A DNA stretch of 64,000 nucleotides from positions 1 to 64,000 of the forward strand of contig NZ_FNGI01000002.1 of NCBI RefSeq assembly GCF_900102945.1. The letters run 5' to 3'. The stretch is from Modicisalibacter muralis (lineage in GTDB: Bacteria > Pseudomonadota > Gammaproteobacteria > Pseudomonadales > Halomonadaceae). The notes beneath the pieces are model-generated. The model searched no databases, had not been told where the DNA came from, and was given only the letters and a program-made list of their open reading frames with translations. The translations under genes and the position numbers were made by a program. Positions 36,039 to 46,082 of the stretch are shown here, one piece after another; positions within the stretch are counted from its first letter, which is position 1, and the number at the start of each line of letters is the position of its first letter.

Positions 36039-36947
36039 TCATTTTTCCCAAGGCGGATGATCGCCCAACCGCCCGGCGAGAAAGTCGCTGAAGGCGCGCA
36101 CACGCGGTGGTATCAGTCGGCGCTGCGGCATCACGGCATGGATATACGTCATCGGTATCGGATAATCCGGTAGCAGCACCTTCAAATCGCCACGGCCTAT
36201 CTGCTCGTGAACGTGCCACAGCGAGTGCAGCGACAGGCCCAGCCCGGCCACCGCCGCATCGCGAATCAATTCGCCCTGGGTACTTTCGAAGCGACCTCCC
36301 ACACGCTGGGTGATTTCATTGCCCTTGCCATCGGTAAAGCGCCAGACATTCTGGGGGCCACCACTGCCGACCAGTAACAGACACTCGTGCACAGCAAGAT
36401 CCGCTGGCGTGAGTGGCGTACCGTGCCGACGCAGGTACGCCGGCGCGGCGCATACCACGCGCCGGTTGCTGGTCAGCCGGCGTGCCACCAGGGCAGAGTC
36501 GCGCAGCTCGCCAACGCGGATGCCGAGGTCGAAGCCCGCACCGACCAGGTCCAGCAATTCGTCATTGAGATTCATGCTGAGCCTGACATCGGGGTAAGCC
36601 GCCATGAACTCGGGCAGCAGCGGCGAAATGTACTGGTTGCCGAACGACGATGGCATGGTCACGCGCAGCGTGCCGCTGACGGTGCCCGCGCCCCGGCGCA
36701 GCCCCGAAACCAACGCATCCAGGTCCTCGACCAGCGCGCGCCCCTGCTCGGCCAGTTCCAGCCCCTCGGGCGTCGGGTGCAGGCTGCGCGTGGTCCGGTG
36801 CAGCAGGCGCACGTGCATCTCTCCTTCCAGCCGTTTCAGGCGCTGGCTGGCGACAGCCACGGAAATATCCAGGCGGCGCGCGGCGGCGCTGATCGAACCC
36901 GTGTCGAGCACGCGCAGAAACAGCTTGATGTCGTCGAGGCGATCCAT
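36039..36947 (-). CDS. LysR-family transcriptional regulator
   Basis: 302 residues from MDRLDDIKLFLRV; a TTG nine bases further upstream is an alternative. The helix-turn-helix GSISAAARRLDISVAVASQRLKRLE is clear, followed by an effector domain of the CrgA-like group (GFDLGIRVGELRDSALVARRL). It is divergent from the MFS transporter gene, about 100 bases away, and is its probable regulator. Confidence 0.88.
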   Translation of the reverse strand: MDRLDDIKLFLRVLDTGSISAAARRLDISVAVASQRLKRLEGEMHVRLLHRTTRSLHPTPEGLELAEQGRALVEDLDALVSGLRRGAGTVSGTLRVTMPSSFGNQYISPLLPEFMAAYPDVRLSMNLNDELLDLVGAGFDLGIRVGELRDSALVARRLTSNRRVVCAAPAYLRRHGTPLTPADLAVHECLLLVGSGGPQNVWRFTDGKGNEITQRVGGRFESTQGELIRDAAVAGLGLSLHSLWHVHEQIGRGDLKVLLPDYPIPMTYIHAVMPQRRLIPPRVRAFSDFLAGRLGDHPPWEK

Positions 36948-37048
36948 GATATTCAATGATTAATTGAAAGTGATTAGTCATTTTGGTGGTTTTTGAATAA
37001 ATGGCAAGCACCTACGCTGGTCGCCATTCCCAACCACCGGAGCCACCC

Positions 37049-38248
37049 ATGTATCTTCCCCGCACTCGCTCCAAAACCCCGCCCGCGTTGTATGCGCTGG
37101 CCATCGGCGCCTTCGGCATCGGCACCACCGAATTCATGCCCATGGGCCTGCTGCAGCAGATTGCCGGCGACTTGCACGTGGGCATCGCCACCGCTGGCCT
37201 GTTGATCTCCGGCTATGCGCTGGGCGTGTTCGTGGGCGCCCCGTTGATCACGCTGGCCACACGCCGCTTGCCGCGCAAGGCGGTTCTGCTGGCACTGATG
37301 GGTATCTTCACACTGGGCAACCTGGCCAGTGCGCTGGCAACCGATTACACGACGCTGATGGCCGCGCGCATCATCACATCGTTGGCACACGGCACCTTCT
37401 TCGGCGTCGGCTCGGTGGTCGCTACGTCGCTGGTGGCCAAAGATCGCCAGGCTTCAGCCATCTCGACCATGTTCAACGGCCTGGCCGTGGCCACGCTGCT
37501 GGGCGTGCCGGCCGGTGCCTGGCTGGGTCTGCAGTTCGGCTGGCAGGCGTCGTTCTGGGCGGTGACTGCGGTCGGCATCCTGGCCATGGTAGCGCTGGCG
37601 TTGCTGGTGCCGGCCACGCAAAACGAGACCGCTCCGGTGGCATTGAGCACGGAACTGCGCACCATCGCCAGCAGGCCGGTACTGCTGGGCCTGGCAACCA
37701 CCGTGTTCGGCTTCGGCGGCGTATTCGTGATCTATACCTACATCGCGCCCCTTCTGACCCAGATTACCGGTTTCGCCGACGCGGCGGTGTCACCGATCCT
37801 GCTGGTTTTCGGTGTAGGCATGATCATCGGCAACCCCTTGGGCGGACGCCTTGCCGATCGTCGCCTGACCTCCGCGTTGCTCGGTACGCTGGTCGCACTG
37901 GCTGTCGTCCTGGGCGTGTTCGGGCTGGTACTGCATAACCGCATTCTGACGGTGCTCCTCACCGGGCTGCTCGGCGCGGGCATGTTCGCCACCGTGGCAC
38001 CGCTGCAACTGTGGGTCATGCAAAAGGCCGTCGGCGCGCCGAGCCTGGCATCCAGCCTCAATATCGGCGCATTCAACTTGGCCAATGCTCTGGGTGCATG
38101 GCTGGGTAGCCATGTGATCGCACGCGGCTTTGGCTTCTCCGCCCTGCCGTGGGCGGCCATGCTGGTAACCGCGATAGGGTTCGTGCTGGCGGCGTATGCA
38201 CTGAGCGAGAAGCCTCGCGTGCGTACCGCGACCTGTCCGCAAGCCTGA
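37049..38248 (+). CDS. MFS efflux transporter (AraJ/arabinose-efflux-like)
   Basis: 399 residues from MYLPRTRSKTPPALYAL, with GGAG eight bases upstream. Twelve hydrophobic segments and the family start FGIGTTEFMPMGLLQQIAGDL match the AraJ/YdhP-type DHA1 group, which exports drugs or sugars. The loop GNPLGGRLADRRLTSALLG is the second-half signature. It is followed at 43 bases by an aldo/keto reductase gene in the same direction. Confidence 0.9.
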   Translation: MYLPRTRSKTPPALYALAIGAFGIGTTEFMPMGLLQQIAGDLHVGIATAGLLISGYALGVFVGAPLITLATRRLPRKAVLLALMGIFTLGNLASALATDYTTLMAARIITSLAHGTFFGVGSVVATSLVAKDRQASAISTMFNGLAVATLLGVPAGAWLGLQFGWQASFWAVTAVGILAMVALALLVPATQNETAPVALSTELRTIASRPVLLGLATTVFGFGGVFVIYTYIAPLLTQITGFADAAVSPILLVFGVGMIIGNPLGGRLADRRLTSALLGTLVALAVVLGVFGLVLHNRILTVLLTGLLGAGMFATVAPLQLWVMQKAVGAPSLASSLNIGAFNLANALGAWLGSHVIARGFGFSALPWAAMLVTAIGFVLAAYALSEKPRVRTATCPQA

Positions 38249-38291
38249 TTCGAACCGTAAACCCGATTTCCCAACCTTTAGGAGCATGACC

Positions 38292-39323
38292 ATGGAATAT
38301 CGCTTTCTCGGCACCTCCGGTATCAAGGTACCCGCTCTCGGCTTCGGTGCCGGCACGTTCGGCGGCAAGGGGCCACTGTTCAGTGCCTGGGGCAACACCG
38401 ATGTCGACGAGGCCCGGCGCCTGATCGATATCTGCCTGGAGGCCGGGGTCAACCTGTTCGATAGCGCCGATGTTTACTCCGACGGCGCCTCGGAGTCGAT
38501 TCTCGGCACGGCGATCAAGGGCCGGCGCGACGAGGTGATTCTCTCGACCAAGCTGACGCTACGCGCCGGCGAAGGAATCAACGACATCGGCGCCTCGCGC
38601 CATCATTTGATGCGCGCCACCGACCGCGCGCTCCAGCGCCTGGGCACCGATTACATCGACCTGCTGCAACTTCACCATTTCGACGCCATGACGCCGGTGG
38701 AAAGCGTGATGTCGACCCTCGACGACCTGGTGCGCGCCGGCAAGGTGCGATATATCGGCGCATCGAACTTCTCAGGCTGGCAACTGATGAAGTCGCAGGC
38801 CGTGGCCGAGCGGTATGGGTACTCGCGCCTCGTCGCCAACCAGACTTACTACTCGCTGGTCGGCCGCGACTACGAGTGGGAACTGATGCCGCTGGGCCAG
38901 GATCAGGGGATCGGCGCGATCGTCTGGAGTCCGCTGGGTTGGGGCCGCCTGACCGGCAAGATCCGTCGCGGCCAGCCACTGCCCGAGGGCAGTCGCCTGC
39001 ACGACACCGCCGGTTTCGCGCCACCGGTGGACGAGGAACGCCTGTATCGCATCGTCGACACCCTCGAAGCCATCGCCGAAGAGGTGGGCAAGACGATTCC
39101 CCAGGTCGCGCTCAACTGGCTGCTGCGCCGCCCGACCGTGTCGAGCGTGCTGATCGGCGCGCGTAACGAGCAGCAACTGCGACAGAACCTCGGCGCGGTC
39201 GGCTGGCAACTCAGCGCCGGACAGGTGGCGCGGTTGGATGCCGCCAGCGCCGTGACGCCACCCTACCCGTATTATCCCTACTGGAACGGGCAGTTCGCCG
39301 AGCGCAACCCACCAGCGGTATGA
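38292..39323 (+). CDS. Aldo/keto reductase
   Basis: 343 residues from MEYRFLGTSGIKVPALGFG, with AGGAG seven bases upstream. The active-site segments are FDSADVYSDGASESILGTAI (Asp, Tyr), VILSTKLTL (Lys) and DLLQLHHFD (His). It resembles the YajO/Tas-like AKR11/12 branch. Probably cotranscribed with the MFS gene. It is convergent with trpA, with 2 bases between. Confidence 0.9.
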   Translation: MEYRFLGTSGIKVPALGFGAGTFGGKGPLFSAWGNTDVDEARRLIDICLEAGVNLFDSADVYSDGASESILGTAIKGRRDEVILSTKLTLRAGEGINDIGASRHHLMRATDRALQRLGTDYIDLLQLHHFDAMTPVESVMSTLDDLVRAGKVRYIGASNFSGWQLMKSQAVAERYGYSRLVANQTYYSLVGRDYEWELMPLGQDQGIGAIVWSPLGWGRLTGKIRRGQPLPEGSRLHDTAGFAPPVDEERLYRIVDTLEAIAEEVGKTIPQVALNWLLRRPTVSSVLIGARNEQQLRQNLGAVGWQLSAGQVARLDAASAVTPPYPYYPYWNGQFAERNPPAV

Positions 39324-39325
39324 AT

Positions 39326-40141
39326 TCAGCGCGCTCGCCGCATGCCCTCGGCCAACTCACGCGTCAGGCCATGTACCGCCGCAATGGCGTCATGCGGCGT
39401 CGCAGCGCGTTCGACGCACTCTACCAGCGCCGAGCCGACCACCACGGCATCGCTGAAGCGGCCAAGCGTCGCCGCCTGCTCGGTATTGCGGATGCCGAAG
39501 CCGACCGCAATCGGCAGGTGGGTGTGCTCGCGCAGTTGACCTACCGTTCGTTCGACATGTTGTGACGTCGGCGCGCGGCCACCGGTAACACCGGTCACCG
39601 AGACGCAATAGACAAAGCCCGAGGCATTGCCGAGCACCCTGGGCAGCCGTTTGGCGTCGGTTGTCGGCGTAGCGAGGCGGATGAAATCGATGCCGTGTTG
39701 TGCCGCTGGCAGGCACAGCTCGTCGTCATGTTCGGGGGGCAGGTCGACCACGATCAGACCATCGACGCCGGCGCGGACGGCATCATCGAGAAAGCGCTCG
39801 ACGTCGTAACGATAGATCGGGTTGTAGTAGCCCATCAGCACGAGTGGCGTTTGCGTATCCTCTCGACGGAAGGCGCGCACCAACTCGAGCGTCTGCGCCT
39901 GAGTCTGCCCGCTTTGCAGGGCGCGCAGCGCCGCCTTCTGGATCGCCGGGCCGTCGGCCATCGGGTCGCTGAATGGCATGCCGAGTTCGATCACGTCGGC
40001 ACCCGCCGCCGGCAGCCCCTTGAGGATGTCGAGAGAGGTTTCGAAGCCAGGGTCGCCGGCAGTGATGTAGGTCACCAGTGCCGGGCGATTTTCCGCCTTG
40101 AGTGCGGCGAAGCGCTTATCGAGGCGAGAGGCGTCGTTCAT
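39326..40141 (-). CDS. trpA: Tryptophan synthase alpha subunit
   Basis: 271 residues from [15 protein letters not shown], with AAGGAG upstream. The catalytic Glu is in [21 protein letters not shown] and the Asp in [30 protein letters not shown] forms the phosphate-binding loop. It cleaves indole-3-glycerol phosphate to indole and glyceraldehyde 3-phosphate and passes indole to TrpB. It begins 20 bases after the trpB stop. Confidence 0.97.
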   Translation of the reverse strand: MNDASRLDKRFAALKAENRPALVTYITAGDPGFETSLDILKGLPAAGADVIELGMPFSDPMADGPAIQKAALRALQSGQTQAQTLELVRAFRREDTQTPLVLMGYYNPIYRYDVERFLDDAVRAGVDGLIVVDLPPEHDDELCLPAAQHGIDFIRLATPTTDAKRLPRVLGNASGFVYCVSVTGVTGGRAPTSQHVERTVGQLREHTHLPIAVGFGIRNTEQAATLGRFSDAVVVGSALVECVERAATPHDAIAAVHGLTRELAEGMRRAR

Positions 40142-40161
40142 GGAGGACTCCTTGGCAGGAC

Positions 40162-41367
40162 TCATTGGAATTTCTCACCGAGATAGTGGGCGACGCTCAG
40201 CATATCCTTGTCGCCGCGCCCGCTCAGGTTGACCACCATCAGGTGATCGCGGGGCAGCGTCGGCGCCAGTTTGACGGCCTGGGCCAGGGCGTGGGCCGAT
40301 TCGAGCGCCGGAATGATGCCTTCCTGGCGGCAGCACAACTGGAACGCATCGAGCGCCTCGTCGTCGGTGATCGAGACATAATCGACACGCCTCTGCTCAT
40401 GCAGCCAGGCGTGCTCGGGGCCGATACCGGGGTAATCGAGCCCGGCCGAGATCGAGTGGGCGTCGATGATCTGGCCGTCCTCGTCCTGAAGCAGATAGGT
40501 GCGATTGCCGTGCAGTACACCCGGCGTACCGCCATTGAGGCTCGCCGCGTGCTGGCCGGTATCGACGCCCTTGCCGCCCGCCTCGACGCCAACCATGGCG
40601 ACTGTCTCGTCGCCCAGGAAGGGATGAAACAGTCCCATCGCATTCGAGCCGCCGCCGATGCAGGCGACCAGCGAATCGGGCAGTCGCCCTTCCTGCGCCA
40701 GCATCTGCTCGCGGGTCTCTCGTCCTATCACCGCCTGAAAGTCGCGCACCATCGCCGGGTAGGGATGCGGTCCGGCGACCGTGCCGATGATATAGAAGGT
40801 ATCGGCGACATTGGTCACCCAGTCGCGCAGCGCCTCGTTCATCGCGTCCTTGAGTGTGCCGGTGCCCGCCGTGACCGGAATCACTTCGGCGCCGAGCAGC
40901 TTCATGCGGAACACGTTGGGCTGCTGGCGTTCGATGTCGGTCGAGCCCATGTAGATCACGCACGACATGCCGAAGCGCGCCGCCACGGTGGCGGCGGCCA
41001 CGCCATGCATGCCGGCGCCGGTCTCGGCGATGATGCGCGTCTTGCCCATGCGCCTGGCGAGCAGGATCTGACCGATGCAATTGTTGATCTTGTGCGCGCC
41101 GGTATGATTCAGCTCCTCGCGCTTGAGGTAGAGCTTCGCTCCACCGAGATGCGCGCTCAGCCGTTCGGCGAAATACAGTGGACTGGGCCGACCAACGTAG
41201 TCGCGCTGGAAGTAGGCGAGCCGGCGTTGGAATTCAGCATCTCCCCGGGCGGCGTCGTACTCGGCCTGGAGATCGAGAATCAGCGGCATCAACGTCTCGG
41301 CGACGAAGCGACCACCGAAGCGGCCGAAGAAGCCATTGGCGTCAGGCTGCATCGAATGTTGGGGCAT
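40162..41367 (-). CDS. trpB: Tryptophan synthase beta subunit
   Basis: 401 residues. The PLP Lys is in [15 protein letters not shown], with [17 protein letters not shown] and the phosphate-binding [10 protein letters not shown]. It condenses indole with serine to tryptophan in complex with TrpA. GAGGT precedes the start. It is divergent from the TrpI-like regulator, the arrangement known in pseudomonads, so activation by indoleglycerol phosphate is likely. Confidence 0.97.
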   Translation of the reverse strand: MPQHSMQPDANGFFGRFGGRFVAETLMPLILDLQAEYDAARGDAEFQRRLAYFQRDYVGRPSPLYFAERLSAHLGGAKLYLKREELNHTGAHKINNCIGQILLARRMGKTRIIAETGAGMHGVAAATVAARFGMSCVIYMGSTDIERQQPNVFRMKLLGAEVIPVTAGTGTLKDAMNEALRDWVTNVADTFYIIGTVAGPHPYPAMVRDFQAVIGRETREQMLAQEGRLPDSLVACIGGGSNAMGLFHPFLGDETVAMVGVEAGGKGVDTGQHAASLNGGTPGVLHGNRTYLLQDEDGQIIDAHSISAGLDYPGIGPEHAWLHEQRRVDYVSITDDEALDAFQLCCRQEGIIPALESAHALAQAVKLAPTLPRDHLMVVNLSGRGDKDMLSVAHYLGEKFQ

Positions 41368-41478
41368 GAGCTACCTCGAAAGGCCATGAGCGAGAAGGAT
41401 GTCCACGAGGTTAGTGCAGGCGGGAACGGCGAAAAATCGATAAGATTGCAGCCATATGTGAGCTGGAGTAACAGATCG

Positions 41479-42387
41479 ATGATTAACACCATGCCGCCTC
41501 TCAGCGCGCTTCGCGCCTTCGAGGCCACTGCGCGGCTGGGCAGCGTCACCGCCGCAGCACGTGAGCTCAACGTCACCCACGGCGCGGTCAGCCGTCAGCT
41601 TCGCAGCCTCGACGAGCATTTCGGCGTAGCGCTGTTCGCGAAGGCCGGTCGCGGCCTTGAACTCACCGATCAAGGCGAACGGCTACAGCGTGGCGTCGGC
41701 GAGGCATTCGCCCGCTTGCGCGACAGTTGCTCACGGCTCAAGCGTGACGTCGAGGATGCACCGTTCACGTTGGCCTGTCCGGGCAGCCTCCTGGCACGCT
41801 GGTTCATTCCCCGCCTTGACCGCCTCCACCATGAGTTGCCCGAACTCAAGCTGCATGTCTTTTCCAGCGAAAGCGAACTCGACCCCAGAAGCGACGACGT
41901 TAGCGCGACGCTGACGTTTTCCGCACCGCCGTGGCCGGCCGACATGCGGGTGATCGAGCTTGCAAGCGAGCACATCTGCGCAGTGGCGAGCCCCCAGCTC
42001 GCCGCGCGACTCGACCCTGAGCAACCGGCAACGCTGTTTGCCGCCAAGCTGCTGTATACCGCCTCGCGTCCTCAGGCCTGGCCGCAATGGGCAAGTGCGC
42101 ATGCACTCGATTCGGCGCGCCTCGATCAAGCCCTGGACGAAGGCCAGGGCTTCGATCACCTCTATTACCTGATGGAAGCGGCAGTGGCGGGATTGGGGGT
42201 GGCGATCGCGCCCCGGCTGTTGGTAGCCGATGACCTGCGTAGCGGGCGACTCGTTGCACCCTGGGGATTTATCGAGACACCCGCCCGGCTATGCCTGTGG
42301 CTACCGCGCCATGCCGACCATAGGCGCAGCGTTCGACTCGCCGAATGGCTCAAGCGTGAATTGGACGACACGCCATTGCCGCGGTGA
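41479..42387 (+). CDS. trpI: TrpI-like LysR-family regulator of trpBA
   Basis: 302 residues from [21 protein letters not shown]; an internal ATG 12 bases later is possible. The helix-turn-helix [21 protein letters not shown] is of the GcvA/TrpI type. Divergent placement 111 bases from trpB supports the TrpI assignment, known from Pseudomonas to activate trpBA. Without the context it would only be called LysR. Confidence 0.78.
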   Translation: MINTMPPLSALRAFEATARLGSVTAAARELNVTHGAVSRQLRSLDEHFGVALFAKAGRGLELTDQGERLQRGVGEAFARLRDSCSRLKRDVEDAPFTLACPGSLLARWFIPRLDRLHHELPELKLHVFSSESELDPRSDDVSATLTFSAPPWPADMRVIELASEHICAVASPQLAARLDPEQPATLFAAKLLYTASRPQAWPQWASAHALDSARLDQALDEGQGFDHLYYLMEAAVAGLGVAIAPRLLVADDLRSGRLVAPWGFIETPARLCLWLPRHADHRRSVRLAEWLKRELDDTPLPR

Positions 42388-42398
42388 CCGGCGCCTGG

Positions 42399-43553
42399 CT
42401 ATTCGCCGCCCCCGGCGATATCCGCCGGTAGATCGTGATCGAGGCCGGTCAGGGTCGCGATCATACGCGCCCTGACGAACGGCAGCCTGATGGACCATGG
42501 CAGGACGAAGGTTCGCACGAAGCGGAAGAATCTCGATTCGCCCGAGGCCATCCGCGAGACGAGCTCTACCCGTCGCACCACCTGGCGATCGACCGCTCGG
42601 CGCAGGCCATCGTACTCCTGCAATCGGCCGCTTTTGACAAGTTGCGCGAATACCCAGGCGTCTTCCAGGCCGAGGTTCATCCCCCGCGCGCCAACCGGAG
42701 AGTGGATGTGGGCCGCGTCACCCGCGAAATGGATGGCGCCGTCCGTCAGGGTCGTATTGATACGATGCGACACGCGAAAGCTCGATTCCCACACGGGTGG
42801 GCCGTCCTGCTCGGCCTGGATCATGCGCTTCAACGGCTCGGGGCGGTTGCCCAGCACCCGCCACAGTGGGCTCTTCGCCTGATCACTCGCAGCATCGTCG
42901 ACCACGCGAACCATGAACTGAAACTCGCCGCCGTCCGAGAAGAAAACGTGCGCGCGGTCGTCGTCAGGTGCCGCGCGCAGCGGCGCGTCGGCCAGGTGCC
43001 ACTCGCGTGCGAACGAGGTGCCTGGAAAATCGATGCCTAATTGTTGTCGGGCCATGCTACGGGCGCCTTCCGCGCTCAGTAGCCAGGGGCATCGGACGAT
43101 GTCACGCGCTCCACCGTTCGTCGCCTCGACAACCACCTCGACCCCATCGCGGACATTGCGACACTCGACCATCCGCATGCCGCGCTCGATGACGCCACCC
43201 GCCGCCTCCAGCGCCTCGCTGAGCAGCCGTTCCATGCTCGCCTGCGACAGCGCAATCAGAAACGGGTACTTCGGGTGGATTCCCGCGAACGACAGCGCCG
43301 CGATCACGCGCCCCTTGCGATGAAAATGAGCACCGTGAATGGGCTTTCCCAGCGCCAGAATTCGCTGGGCCACACCCGACGACTCGAGGAGTTCCAGCGT
43401 GCGCGGATTGACCGCTAGGGCCCTGGAGTGCGGTGATGGCGTATCGCGCATCTCGATGACACGCGGGGCTCGCCCCTGCATGGCCAGAAACAGCGCCGCC
43501 CCGAGCCCCACCGGGCCTGCGCCGACAATCAGAGGTCGATCGGCAGAATTCAT
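42399..43553 (-). CDS. FAD-dependent monooxygenase (aromatic hydroxylase-like)
   Basis: 384 residues. The FAD fold starts immediately (PLIVGAGPVGLGAALFLAMQG), with the second FAD motif GAIHFAGDAAHIHSPVGARGMNLGLEDA near residue 280. This is the PheA/TfdB/UbiH-type group of flavoprotein hydroxylases that oxidise phenolic or quinone compounds with NAD(P)H and oxygen. It lacks the C-terminal thioredoxin-like domain of phenol hydroxylases. The substrate is unknown and no pathway genes adjoin it. Confidence 0.82.
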   Translation of the reverse strand: MNSADRPLIVGAGPVGLGAALFLAMQGRAPRVIEMRDTPSPHSRALAVNPRTLELLESSGVAQRILALGKPIHGAHFHRKGRVIAALSFAGIHPKYPFLIALSQASMERLLSEALEAAGGVIERGMRMVECRNVRDGVEVVVEATNGGARDIVRCPWLLSAEGARSMARQQLGIDFPGTSFAREWHLADAPLRAAPDDDRAHVFFSDGGEFQFMVRVVDDAASDQAKSPLWRVLGNRPEPLKRMIQAEQDGPPVWESSFRVSHRINTTLTDGAIHFAGDAAHIHSPVGARGMNLGLEDAWVFAQLVKSGRLQEYDGLRRAVDRQVVRRVELVSRMASGESRFFRFVRTFVLPWSIRLPFVRARMIATLTGLDHDLPADIAGGGE

Positions 43554-43606
43554 GGCACCGCTCTATTCACCTGATGTTTTAGAGAATCTTATACCGCACT
43601 TCTGCC

Positions 43607-44479
43607 TCATGACCTGCATGTCGCATGAGCCCAATTTTCGACATACTGAACCATTGAGCCTACATGCTCAGGATCGTTTGCGAGCTCGGCCAGTTCCGAA
43701 AGTCGGTGCTGGCCGGTGAGAATGTCAATACGCCGACGATCGATGCAACGTCCGGTCAGCGCCTCGTATTCCGTCACGATCCGCTCCGTCAGATCGTGCG
43801 AGATGAAGTTCGAATAGATGAATTCCTGATGCAGCGGACCGAAGCCAGAATCCCCAAAGTCATATATACCAGTCAGTTGTTCCTGCGCATGATCGAACGC
43901 CATGTTCCAGCCATGGCCGTCAAAGAAACCGAAAGTCGTCCCGTAAGGATCATCCGGCAAATTCTCGAACGCCTCTACAATCGCCTCAGCATAGCTACGC
44001 AACGCAGGAGTCAAGGCTGGCAGGGCGATTGCCCGAATCGCATCCGGTGTTTGCCATGCCTCGATCGCTTCAGCGCCAGCATTCGCCATGCTTTGAGCGT
44101 CGAGTTCATGGAGCTGCGCATAGAAGCGCGCCAGTTCGGCCGCCATGCGCTGCCGGGTAGCTTCCGACAGGCCTTCATATTCGACCCTTAGCAGATGGTC
44201 GCCTTTTAGTTTTCGGTGATACGAAAAGGTCGGCGGGCCTTCATGAATCTCGATATTGGGGACTGTCATTGACACGACTGGACGAATGACTTCAAGAAGC
44301 CTGGCTTCTTTCAAAAGCGCCCTTTTAGCGACTTGATGTTTAGGAAACTTGAAGATCAGGCGATCATCGACATCTACGGCTGTCGAGTGCCAACCCATCG
44401 TCAGTGGCTTGAACTGCGCCCCTTTGAGCTGAGGGAACACGCTCAGAATGGTCTCTTTATAAGTATTGATGTCAGTCAT
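43607..44479 (-). CDS. Aminoglycoside-phosphotransferase-family kinase
   Basis: 290 residues from MTDINTYKETILSVFP. The kinase fold shows the nucleotide-binding Lys region (DRLIFKFPKHQVAKRALLKEA), the catalytic loop FFDGHGWNMAFD and the metal-binding YDFGDSGFGP. Such APH enzymes phosphorylate antibiotics, sugars, homoserine or other small molecules. Moderate composition difference from its neighbours. No resistance claim can be made. Confidence 0.8.
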   Translation of the reverse strand: MTDINTYKETILSVFPQLKGAQFKPLTMGWHSTAVDVDDRLIFKFPKHQVAKRALLKEARLLEVIRPVVSMTVPNIEIHEGPPTFSYHRKLKGDHLLRVEYEGLSEATRQRMAAELARFYAQLHELDAQSMANAGAEAIEAWQTPDAIRAIALPALTPALRSYAEAIVEAFENLPDDPYGTTFGFFDGHGWNMAFDHAQEQLTGIYDFGDSGFGPLHQEFIYSNFISHDLTERIVTEYEALTGRCIDRRRIDILTGQHRLSELAELANDPEHVGSMVQYVENWAHATCRS

Positions 44480-44599
44480 TGTCTTTTCACGTCCATGTCG
44501 TCGGCGAATTTTCCATGACGTTACTGACGGTGGCAATGCCCACATATTCTGACATTCTTGAAAATCAAGATCAGTTATTCAGGCCCCGACATTTACCGC

Positions 44600-44625
44600 A
44601 AAAAAGACCCGCCTGGCGGCGGGTC
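44600..44625 (-). terminator. Rho-independent terminator of the zwf-pgl-eda operon
   Basis: Read on the minus strand, an 8-bp stem GACCCGCC/GGCGGGTC with a 4-base loop is followed by six U. It lies 54 bases past the eda stop. A small CCTACT/AGTAGG hairpin (44661-44676) sits between. Confidence 0.9.
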
Positions 44626-44678
44626 AACAACAGCGCTGGGCTGTCGAGAGAGACGATGAACCTACTAATAAGTAGGTC

Positions 44679-45341
44679 TTAATGATGAAAGCGTTCGGCG
44701 GCTTCACGCGCCAGTGCGCGAATGCCATGCCAGTCCTCGGCGTCGATCAGCTTCTTGGGGGTTACCCAGGAGCCACCAACGCACATCACGTTGGGCAGCT
44801 TGAGATAGTCCTCGGCGTTATCCGGGGTGATACCGCCGGTGGGGCAGAAGCGCGCCTCGGGAATCGGCGCGCCGAAGGCCTTGATCGCCGCCGCGCCGCC
44901 GCTGGACTCGGCGGGAAAGAACTTGAAGCGACGATAGCCGTACTGCCAGCCGGTCATCAGCTCGGAAACAGTCGCCACCCCCGGCAGCATCGGCACCGGG
45001 CTGCCGATGCCGTGAAGATACAGCGCCTCGGTGGCGCCCGGCGTGACCACGAAATCGACACCGGCCTGCTCGGCCAGACGATACTGGGCGGGCGTCAGCA
45101 CGGTGCCGGCGCCGATACTTGCGCCGGGCAGCGCATCACGCATGCGCCGAATGGCGTCCAGCGCGCAGTCGGTACGCAGGGTGATCTCGAGTACCGGCAG
45201 GCCGCCTTCGACCAGCGCGCGCCCCAGCGGCACGGCGTCTTCGAGGCGTTCGATGGTCAACACCGGAATAACCTCGGCCTTGAGGCAGATACTGTCGAGC
45301 TCGGTGGTGCGGGTAGAGGGCAGTTGCTTGTCGATGGTCAT
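44679..45341 (-). CDS. eda: 2-dehydro-3-deoxyphosphogluconate (KDPG/KHG) aldolase
   Basis: 220 residues from MTIDKQLPSTRTTEL, with GGAG eight bases upstream. Family motifs: VPLGRALVEGGLPVLEITLRT with the catalytic Glu, GAGTVLT, and the Schiff-base Lys in RRFKFFPAESSGG. It splits KDPG to pyruvate and glyceraldehyde 3-phosphate, the last step of the Entner-Doudoroff path. It closes the zwf-pgl-eda operon ahead of a clear terminator. Confidence 0.95.
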   Translation of the reverse strand: MTIDKQLPSTRTTELDSICLKAEVIPVLTIERLEDAVPLGRALVEGGLPVLEITLRTDCALDAIRRMRDALPGASIGAGTVLTPAQYRLAEQAGVDFVVTPGATEALYLHGIGSPVPMLPGVATVSELMTGWQYGYRRFKFFPAESSGGAAAIKAFGAPIPEARFCPTGGITPDNAEDYLKLPNVMCVGGSWVTPKKLIDAEDWHGIRALAREAAERFHH

Positions 45342-45386
45342 ATCATCGGCTCCAGAAAACGCGTATCGAAGAGGAATACCAGACAC

Positions 45387-46079
45387 TCAGGGCGCCCAGT
45401 AGATGGCCAGCGGACAGGCCAGAAAAGCGCGAATGGGTAGCTCGCGAGCGTCGTCGCCGGCCATCGCATGCGCCAGCACGGCGCGCTTGTCGTCACCGGC
45501 GATATGCAGCACATGGCGACGCGCCTGATGCAACCGGCTCGCGCTCAGGGTAATGCGTGGCTGCGCGACACTCGGCGCACGCACCGCCACCGTCGCCTCG
45601 TCGGTGGTCAGCGCCAGGCTCAGCTCGCCGCTGTCGGGGAACAACGAGGCGGTATGGCCGTCGCCGCCCATGCCCAGAATCACCACGCTGGCCGGCCAGG
45701 ACAATCGCATCACGCGCTCGGCGACCGACGCCGCGCCCTGTTCGGGCGTGCCATCGCCGGTGGTCAACGGGTGAAAAGTGGCCGCGGCGGCCGGGCCCTG
45801 CAATAGATGCTCGCGCACCAGTCGGGCATTGCTGTCCTTGTCGCTCTCGGCGACCCAACGCTCGTCGGCGAGGGTCACGTCGATACGCTCCCAGGGCAGT
45901 TCAAAGGCCGCGAGGCGATCGAAGAACGCCAGCGGTGTCGAGCCACCGGAAACCACCAGCAGCGCACGTGGCTGGTGCTCCAGATCGGCGCTCAACGCGC
46001 CGGCGACCGACTCGGCCAATTGCCCTGCCAGTTGCTCGCGCGGTGACAGCGGTTCGCGGTTAGTGGAATCTCGGCTCAT
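45387..46079 (-). CDS. pgl: 6-phosphogluconolactonase
   Basis: 230 residues of the DevB/SOL type: LLVVSGGSTPLAFF near residue 40, VTLADERWVAESDKDSNARLV, and VILGMGGDGHTASLFP. It hydrolyses 6-phosphoglucono-lactone to 6-phosphogluconate. The start lies 3 bases downstream of the zwf stop and the stop 45 bases before the eda start, so the three are one operon. Confidence 0.95.
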   Translation of the reverse strand: MSRDSTNREPLSPREQLAGQLAESVAGALSADLEHQPRALLVVSGGSTPLAFFDRLAAFELPWERIDVTLADERWVAESDKDSNARLVREHLLQGPAAAATFHPLTTGDGTPEQGAASVAERVMRLSWPASVVILGMGGDGHTASLFPDSGELSLALTTDEATVAVRAPSVAQPRITLSASRLHQARRHVLHIAGDDKRAVLAHAMAGDDARELPIRAFLACPLAIYWAP

Positions 46080-46082
46080 CGC

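Noticed and set aside
40102-41478. Long in-frame extension upstream of the TrpI-like gene
   Set aside because: It runs antisense through trpB. The LysR family starts at its helix-turn-helix, which fits the ATG at 41479.
43607-44479. Antibiotic resistance gene
   Set aside because: The APH fold alone does not show an antibiotic substrate, and there is no resistance context.
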